Positions 59,727 through 64,000 of a DNA stretch of 64,000 nucleotides are shown one piece after another. Within the stretch, counting starts at the first letter, position 1, and each line of letters begins with the position of its first letter. The translations under genes and the position numbers were made by a program. Source of the stretch: an uncultured Dysgonomonas sp. (GTDB taxonomy: Bacteria > Bacteroidota > Bacteroidia > Bacteroidales > Dysgonomonadaceae). Location: the NCBI RefSeq assembly GCF_900079725.1, contig NZ_LT599032.1, positions 1,642,209-1,706,208 of the forward strand, written 5' to 3'. The notes below the pieces were generated by a model that was given only the letters and a program-made list of their open reading frames with translations, made no database searches and was not told the DNA's origin.

Positions 59727-60422
59727 TCAATCCGTTCTCGATGTATATCCCGGCGGCAGAAACGGATAGGGATTCGGCTTGGGCTTTTCTACCGGGGCGA
59801 CAACCGGCTGCCCCTGCAATCTATCCTGTTCATTTTCTAATTCTTCATTTTTTACTTTTAGTTTTTCGCCTTTAGCTTTACTTTCTTCCTCTAGTTTCCT
59901 GTCCACAGCTGCCACTACCTCCGGATTGAGCGAACCTCCCGAATGGAAGCCGTTCTCCTGCAAGATCATCAATTGACGCCTGGTTTCCTCGTCCTGCACT
60001 TCGATGACCAGCGGCCGACGTTCCGATGCTAGTAACCGGTCTTTGTCTTTTTTCCTTTCTTCACAGTCGAGGACATACTTTATGGCGCGGATGCTCGGCG
60101 GACAGAATTTCTTTTCCACTACACGACATTTCTCTACATCTTCCACCGGATTGTTCTTGTCAGGGACATAAGTGATCTTCTCTTTCTTCTGCACATAGCC
60201 TTCCAAGAGCTGCTTCAGACCTATCCGTGCCGAGGCTATCATCACATCTTCGCGGTGGTCGATAGCTTCTTCCACTGCTTCGCCAAACTCCGGCTTTGTC
60301 TTTTTCCATTCGTAAAATGTTTTACGGCTGATCTTAAATGATTTGCAGATTTCAGAGATACTGCACAAATCCTGTTCTATCATCCGGATAATTTCCGAAG
60401 CCGTCTTTTCTTTATACTTCAT
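59727..60422 (-). CDS. Terminase-small-subunit-like helix-turn-helix protein (orphan)
   Basis: This 231-aa protein has a helix-turn-helix (SISEICKSFKISRKTFYEWKKTKPEFGEAVEEA, 22-54) followed by a helical region (REDVMIASARIGLKQLLEGY) and a segment VVEKKFCPPSIRAIKYVLDCEERKK. These resemble small terminase subunits of tailed phages. The last 60 residues are an unstructured Glu/Lys/Pro-rich tail ending PNPYPFLPPGYTSRTD. No other phage gene is near, and it sits between repeat islands. It may be a phage relic or a domesticated DNA-binding protein. Confidence 0.65.
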   Translation of the reverse strand: MKYKEKTASEIIRMIEQDLCSISEICKSFKISRKTFYEWKKTKPEFGEAVEEAIDHREDVMIASARIGLKQLLEGYVQKKEKITYVPDKNNPVEDVEKCRVVEKKFCPPSIRAIKYVLDCEERKKDKDRLLASERRPLVIEVQDEETRRQLMILQENGFHSGGSLNPEVVAAVDRKLEEESKAKGEKLKVKNEELENEQDRLQGQPVVAPVEKPKPNPYPFLPPGYTSRTD

Positions 60423-60528
60423 AAGGCTTAAATATTAATGTTAATAATTAGTTTCTTATATAGATAAAGATGTTTTGTTTTGATAAATTTGAGGATAAAT
60501 GGTGAATACAAAAAGAATTATTTTCCGC

Positions 60529-60594
60529 TGTCATCCTGAGCGAAACGAAGGATCTCTTATCTTACAAGAGATGTTTCCTCTGTTCAACATGACA
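60529..60594. repeat. Palindromic TGTCAT...ATGACA repeat
   Basis: The 66 bp begin TGTCATCCTGAGC and end CAACATGACA, with GAAGGATCTCTT and AAGAGATGTTTC as inner arms, so the whole can fold into one long hairpin. One arm recurs at 2645-2673. This family of intergenic palindromes recurs across Bacteroidota. Confidence 0.7.
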
Positions 60595-60730
60595 AAGAGG
60601 GTATAAATTTCAGAACTTAACAACCCTGCCCCAAGAATGAAGTTACATCCAAGTAATATCTAAACCTATGAAAGCCATAAATAAAGTGGTACTTATTTCT
60701 TTAAAGCCGCATTATTAACTGACATTTTAC

Positions 60731-60738
60731 TATCTTTG
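60731..60738 (+). promoter_or_regulatory. Promoter -7 box TATCTTTG of the lipoprotein deformylase gene
   Basis: This perfect TAnnTTTG match lies 25 bp before the GTG start at 60764, supporting that start. Confidence 0.6.
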
Positions 60739-60763
60739 TATCAAATCTCAATCAAACAATGCA

Positions 60764-61399
60764 GTGAAAAAAATTATATATATGCTTCTTATAGGCATTG
60801 CCCTTTCTGCGTGTAACTCAACAAAAAATATGACGACTAAAGAAAAAACATTAACCAACAGCTATGGTATCAGCACCCCATTCAGAGTACTCCAGACAGA
60901 CAACATCGATGATTCTCTTTTTTTGAGAAAAAAAAGTATTGATATAGACATAAAAAATATTGCATCCGACAAAGACTGGCAACATTTTATACAACGGCTA
61001 AAACTCACTTTGGCTGTCGAATCAGGTGTGGGAATTGCCGCCCCTCAAGTCGGAGTAGGCCGGAATTTATTTTTATTCACACGAATAGACCGCCCGGATA
61101 AAGCTATTCAGGTGGCTATCAATCCGCGCATCGTAAATCACTCCGACGAAACCATCTGCTTTGAAGGTGACGGATGCCTTTCCGTTCCCGATTTGTCGGG
61201 AAGCACCAAACGTTATGCATGGATAGATGTAGAGTATTACAACGAAAAAGGAGAACTGATAAAAGAAAGATTGTCGGGACAGTCGCGAGGCAGTGATTTC
61301 ACAGGAGTTATCTTTCAACATGAATTCGACCACCTGCAAGGTATCTTATTTATTGACAGGTTATTTGATGGAGCCTCAAGTCTTCAGAGAAGCAGGTAA
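60764..61399 (+). CDS. Peptide deformylase homologue with a lipoprotein signal
   Basis: This 211-aa protein begins MKKIIYMLLIGIALSAC with a clear lipobox (lipid Cys17), then about 55 linker residues and a peptide deformylase domain. Motif I is GVGIAAPQVG (88-97, Gln95), motif II has GCLS with metal Cys138 (the usual Glu before GCLS is Asp136) and motif III is QHEFDH (185-190, His186, Glu187, His190). All metal and catalytic residues are therefore present, but the protein should sit outside the cytoplasm, where N-formyl nascent chains are absent. The start is GTG. The usual cytosolic def is expected just past ruvX, outside this window. Confidence 0.85.
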   Translation: MKKIIYMLLIGIALSACNSTKNMTTKEKTLTNSYGISTPFRVLQTDNIDDSLFLRKKSIDIDIKNIASDKDWQHFIQRLKLTLAVESGVGIAAPQVGVGRNLFLFTRIDRPDKAIQVAINPRIVNHSDETICFEGDGCLSVPDLSGSTKRYAWIDVEYYNEKGELIKERLSGQSRGSDFTGVIFQHEFDHLQGILFIDRLFDGASSLQRSR

Positions 61400-61531
61400 A
61401 TACAAACAGCCGGATACATAATCCAAGTTCTCACAATCTATCCGAGAAAATCTACAGTTTACTATTGCAGCCTTAATGAATGAGATAAAATACTTTCTTT
61501 CATTAAAAGCCAAACTTAATGAGTAATTTTA

Positions 61532-61713
61532 GAGCCTGTTTAAATTTTATTCGTTTAAATTTTCAGAACTATTTTTGAGATAGTTTTTTCTTCCTCGAAG
61601 TGATAATAGCAGGCTATTTGAACTGAGAGAATGGAATAAAGAACCAAAAATAGACTAAAAATGAACGAAAAAGAATCTATAATAAAATATTTTGGTAAAA
61701 TTTAAACAGGCTC
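61532..61713. mobile_element. MITE-like mini-element with 18-bp terminal inverted repeats
   Basis: The 182-bp element begins GAGCCTGTTTAAATTTTA and ends with its exact reverse complement (61696-61713). It is flanked by a TTA on each side (61529-61531 and 61714-61716), as expected of a 3-bp TNA target duplication. GAGCCTGTTT ends and TNA targets are features of IS5-family (IS1031-like) insertion sequences. It encodes no transposase and is too short to be an IS, so it would depend on one elsewhere in the genome. Confidence 0.82.
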
Positions 61714-61738
61714 TTAATCCTTATATCACCGAAAATTG

Positions 61739-61746
61739 TATTTTTG
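61739..61746 (+). promoter_or_regulatory. ilvE promoter -7 box TATTTTTG
   Basis: This TAnnTTTG match begins 23 bp past the edge of the MITE-like element, so the -33 region coincides with the element's right boundary. Confidence 0.6.
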
Positions 61747-61797
61747 TGAGAATAAACAATCCTATCAATTATTATTGATGCTAAAACTTTTACTGAT

Positions 61798-62817
61798 ATG
61801 AATGCTATAGACTGGTCAAATTTGTCTTTCGGATACATGAAGACAGACTACAATGTAAGAAGTTATTACAAAGATGGTAAATGGAGCACACCTGCCGAGA
61901 CAACATCCGAATCCATTGACATTCATATGGCCGCAACCTGCCTCCATTACGGACAAGAAGCATTTGAAGGATTAAAAGCATTCAGGGGTAAAGATGGTAA
62001 AATCCGCATATTCAGAATGCGCGACAATGCTTTGCGTATGCAATCTTCGTGTCATGGCATTATGATGGCCGAACTGCCTGTGGAAGTATTCGAAGAAACT
62101 GTACTGAAAGCTGTAAAACTAAACGAACGCTTCATACCCCCATACGGTAGCGGAGCTTCATTATATATACGCCCGTTATTGCTGGGCATGGGTGCACAAG
62201 TAGGAGTAAAACCGGCTAACGAATACCTGTTCCTTGTATTCGTTACACCTGTAGGACCTTACTTCAAGGAAGGATTTAAACCTACTCCTGTAGCCATTCT
62301 TCGCGGATTTGACCGTGCTGCGCCGCTGGGCACAGGTACCATAAAAATAGGAGGAAACTACGCAGCCAGCCTAGTAGCCGGAAACAAAGCTCACGAAATG
62401 GGTTATTCGGCTGTATTATATCTGGACGCTAAAGAAAAGAAATACCTGGACGAGTGCGGCCCTGCCAATTTCTTTGGAATTAAGAATAATACATACATCA
62501 CCCCTCTTTCTTCATCCATATTGCCATCCATCACCAATAAAAGCCTGATGCAACTGGCAGAAGACATGGGGATGAAAGTGGAGCGCAGACAAGTGGCTGA
62601 AGAAGAACTGGCGACATTCGAAGAAGCCGGACAGGTGGGTACCGCTGCCGTTATAAGCCCTATATTAAGGGTAGATGACATAGACGAAAACAAATCGTAT
62701 GCAATATCCAAAGATGGAAATGCAGGCCCTGTGAGCACAAAATTATATAACAAACTGAGAGGTATACAACTCGGTGACGAACCCGACACTCATGGTTGGG
62801 TTACCGTATTAGAATAA
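61798..62817 (+). CDS. ilvE: Branched-chain amino acid aminotransferase
   Basis: This 339-aa fold-IV PLP enzyme makes the last step of Leu, Ile and Val synthesis and the first step of their breakdown. The PLP lysine is Lys183 in GTIKIGGNYAAS, and HYGQEAFEGLKAFR and SLYIRPLLLG are typical. Length is near the eukaryotic-type and long bacterial BCATs rather than the 309-aa E. coli form. Its promoter abuts the MITE-like element. lptB starts 18 bp later, probably on the same transcript. Confidence 0.95.
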   Translation: MNAIDWSNLSFGYMKTDYNVRSYYKDGKWSTPAETTSESIDIHMAATCLHYGQEAFEGLKAFRGKDGKIRIFRMRDNALRMQSSCHGIMMAELPVEVFEETVLKAVKLNERFIPPYGSGASLYIRPLLLGMGAQVGVKPANEYLFLVFVTPVGPYFKEGFKPTPVAILRGFDRAAPLGTGTIKIGGNYAASLVAGNKAHEMGYSAVLYLDAKEKKYLDECGPANFFGIKNNTYITPLSSSILPSITNKSLMQLAEDMGMKVERRQVAEEELATFEEAGQVGTAAVISPILRVDDIDENKSYAISKDGNAGPVSTKLYNKLRGIQLGDEPDTHGWVTVLE

Positions 62818-62835
62818 GCATCCTTATAAGCAGGC

Positions 62836-63630
62836 ATGGAGGAAAAAATAGAAGAAATTACTGTACCGGAGGAGAAGCACATGGTGCTGCGTACCGAAAA
62901 TCTGGTTAAACGATACAAATCGAGAACAGTTGTCAATCACGTTTCTATAGACGTGAAACAAGGTGAGATCGTAGGTTTGCTCGGCCCCAACGGGGCGGGT
63001 AAGACTACCACTTTCTACATGACTGTAGGACTTGTAATGCCTAATGAGGGTAAAATCTTTCTCAACGAACAGGAGATAACAAAATTTCCCGTATACAAGC
63101 GTGCACAGAACGGAATCGGATATCTGGCCCAGGAAGCATCCATCTTCCGGAAAATGACTGTGGAAGATAATATACGTTCTATCCTGGAAATGACTAAAAC
63201 TTCAGCCGCTTATCAGAAGGAGAAGTTGGAAAGCCTCATTGAAGAATTCGGATTGCAAAAAGTAAGGAAAAACTTGGGGGACAGGCTCTCCGGAGGTGAG
63301 CGCCGGCGTTCTGAAATAGCCCGTTGTCTGGCTATAGACCCTAAATTCATCATGCTCGATGAACCTTTCGCCGGAGTAGACCCCATTGCTGTACAGGATA
63401 TACAGGAAATCGTAGCCAAGCTCAAATATAAAAACATCGGAATACTTATCACCGACCACAATGTGGACGAAACACTCAGTATTACCGACCGGGCATACCT
63501 GTTGTTCGAAGGAAAAGTTTTATTTCAGGGCACAGCCGAACAGCTTGCCAACAATGAGATAGTAAGAGAAAAATACCTCGGACGCGATTTCGAGCTGAAA
63601 CGTCGTAACTTCGAACATCTGAAAGAGTAA
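62836..63630 (+). CDS. lptB: LPS export ABC transporter ATP-binding protein LptB
   Basis: This 264-aa ATPase powers the LptBFGC machine that pulls LPS from the inner membrane. It has Walker A GPNGAGKT (50-57), signature LSGGE (151-155), Walker B IMLDEP (172-177) and the LptB-specific [16 protein letters not shown] short N-terminal extension precedes the usual start, and Met16 at 62881 could be the true start. Together with lpxH in this window it belongs to the LPS pathway. Confidence 0.94.
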   Translation: MEEKIEEITVPEEKHMVLRTENLVKRYKSRTVVNHVSIDVKQGEIVGLLGPNGAGKTTTFYMTVGLVMPNEGKIFLNEQEITKFPVYKRAQNGIGYLAQEASIFRKMTVEDNIRSILEMTKTSAAYQKEKLESLIEEFGLQKVRKNLGDRLSGGERRRSEIARCLAIDPKFIMLDEPFAGVDPIAVQDIQEIVAKLKYKNIGILITDHNVDETLSITDRAYLLFEGKVLFQGTAEQLANNEIVREKYLGRDFELKRRNFEHLKE

Positions 63631-63808
63631 TATATCAACCCTCCGGAAATTATTATTACAAAGCAACTTTACAAACACAACTGATAGAAAGACATAATAT
63701 CACCCCGATATACAGCCAATTCTATTCTTATTTTTGTTATAAAAAACAAAATAGAATAGATTCAGACTATTTACTTAATTAGATTAGAGATAAATAAAGA
63801 TTTTTATC

Positions 63809-63816
63809 TACCTTTG
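63809..63816 (+). promoter_or_regulatory. ruvX promoter -7 box TACCTTTG
   Basis: This perfect TAnnTTTG match ends 9 bp before the ruvX ATG, which implies an almost leaderless transcript. Confidence 0.55.
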
Positions 63817-63825
63817 TTTTTTAAT

Positions 63826-64000
63826 ATGGGAAGATTTTTGGCTTTAGATTATGGGACAAAGCGAACAGGCATAGCGGTTTCCGATACGCTTAAAATTATT
63901 GCTAACGGCTTGACTACTGTTCCTACTCATACTCTGTTCGATTATCTTAAAACCTATCTGGAAAGAGAAGATGTAGAGCGCATCATAGTTGGCTTACCCA
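63826..64000 (+). CDS. ruvX: Holliday junction resolvase-like RuvX/YqgF, partial
   Basis: The first 58 codons before the window edge read MGRFLALDYGTKRTGIAVSD, then a segment ending ERIIVGLP. The LALDYGTKRTGIAVSD start with its catalytic Asp and the IIVGLP strand are diagnostic of RuvX/YqgF, an RNase H-fold protein linked to 16S rRNA maturation and Holliday junction resolution. In many Bacteroidetes the housekeeping def gene follows ruvX, and that would lie outside the window. Confidence 0.93.
   Translation, partial: MGRFLALDYGTKRTGIAVSDTLKIIANGLTTVPTHTLFDYLKTYLEREDVERIIVGLP

Larger units (their letters stand above)
60423..60763. other. Intergenic region with a palindromic repeat before the lipoprotein deformylase gene
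   Basis: No gene is visible. It holds the TGTCAT palindromic repeat (60529-60594) and the promoter box TATCTTTG (60731-60738). The rest is AT-rich. Confidence 0.65.
61400..61797. other. Intergenic region with a mini-element before ilvE
   Basis: No gene is visible in 398 bp. The region holds the MITE-like element (61529-61716 with its duplications) and the ilvE promoter box (61739-61746). The first 125 bp show nothing recognised. Confidence 0.75.

Noticed and set aside
61532-61713. Mini-element as a rho-independent terminator or riboswitch
   Set aside because: The terminal repeats are at the far ends of 182 bp and lack a T-run. The TTA duplication on both sides fits insertion much better.

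Overview
The window is a stretch of chromosome from a member of the Bacteroidota, most likely order Bacteroidales and possibly near Dysgonomonas. The genus is inference. Three things support the phylum. Many genes are preceded by the Bacteroidota promoter -7 box TAnnTTTG, and the clear -33 TTTG box, where present, lies about 20 bp upstream. Shine-Dalgarno sequences are nearly absent. Typical Bacteroidota families are present: NigD-like lipoprotein, DUF5683, DUF3109, PorT-type barrels, eukaryote-like glycogen branching enzyme. There is no rRNA operon, prophage, CRISPR array or intact insertion sequence. Most of the content is housekeeping.

Layout. 0-6 kb, minus strand: lrgAB (holin-like), lpxH, a SufT-like DUF59 gene, radC, efp and an M3 peptidase lipoprotein. 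6-12.8 kb, plus strand: small hypothetical genes, glgB, manA, hemH and a GT4 glycosyltransferase. 12.9-19.7 kb: parA-parB, DUF5683, a GH23/LysM lytic transglycosylase and rel/spoT. 19.8-25.3 kb: rimP-nusA-infB, then a strongly structured RNA candidate and an OmpH/Skp chaperone. 25.5-32.7 kb: YoaP-like acetyltransferase, murI, dinB, a 71-aa protein overlapping tadA, a NigD-like lipoprotein, fur-purA and a membrane zinc protease. 32.8-42.7 kb: two tandem membrane metallophosphoesterases, recN, a sugar aminotransferase, purB, an rluB with a long Gly/Arg/Asn-rich tail, and asnS. 42.8-48.8 kb, minus strand: an outer-membrane barrel, a 998-aa TPR protein, a Nudix hydrolase and DUF3109. 49-56 kb: tRNA-Arg(CCT), two tiny minus-strand genes, a beta-barrel, priA and a class A PBP. 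56-60.4 kb: a GYF_2/CD225 protein with a DUF2752 protein, a TraB/GumN protein, an ECF sigma factor with a partner membrane protein, and an orphan terminase-small-subunit-like gene. 60.7-64 kb: a peptide deformylase with a lipoprotein signal, a small MITE, ilvE, lptB and the start of ruvX.

How the genes fit together. Envelope construction dominates: LpxH and LptB for LPS, murI, PBP1A and the LysM transglycosylase for peptidoglycan, Skp and several barrels for the outer membrane. Translation (efp, rimP, infB, asnS, tadA, rluB, tRNA-Arg), purine synthesis (purA, purB), DNA repair and restart (radC, dinB, recN, priA) and stringent response (rel) are the other themes.

The least ordinary parts are mostly noncoding or small: a hairpin shared by the 5' leaders of three unlinked genes, the 24.6-kb structured RNA, a non-autonomous IS5-like mini-element upstream of ilvE, a family of intergenic repeats (including a roughly 200-bp inverted pair 6 kb apart), and the lipoprotein-type peptide deformylase.
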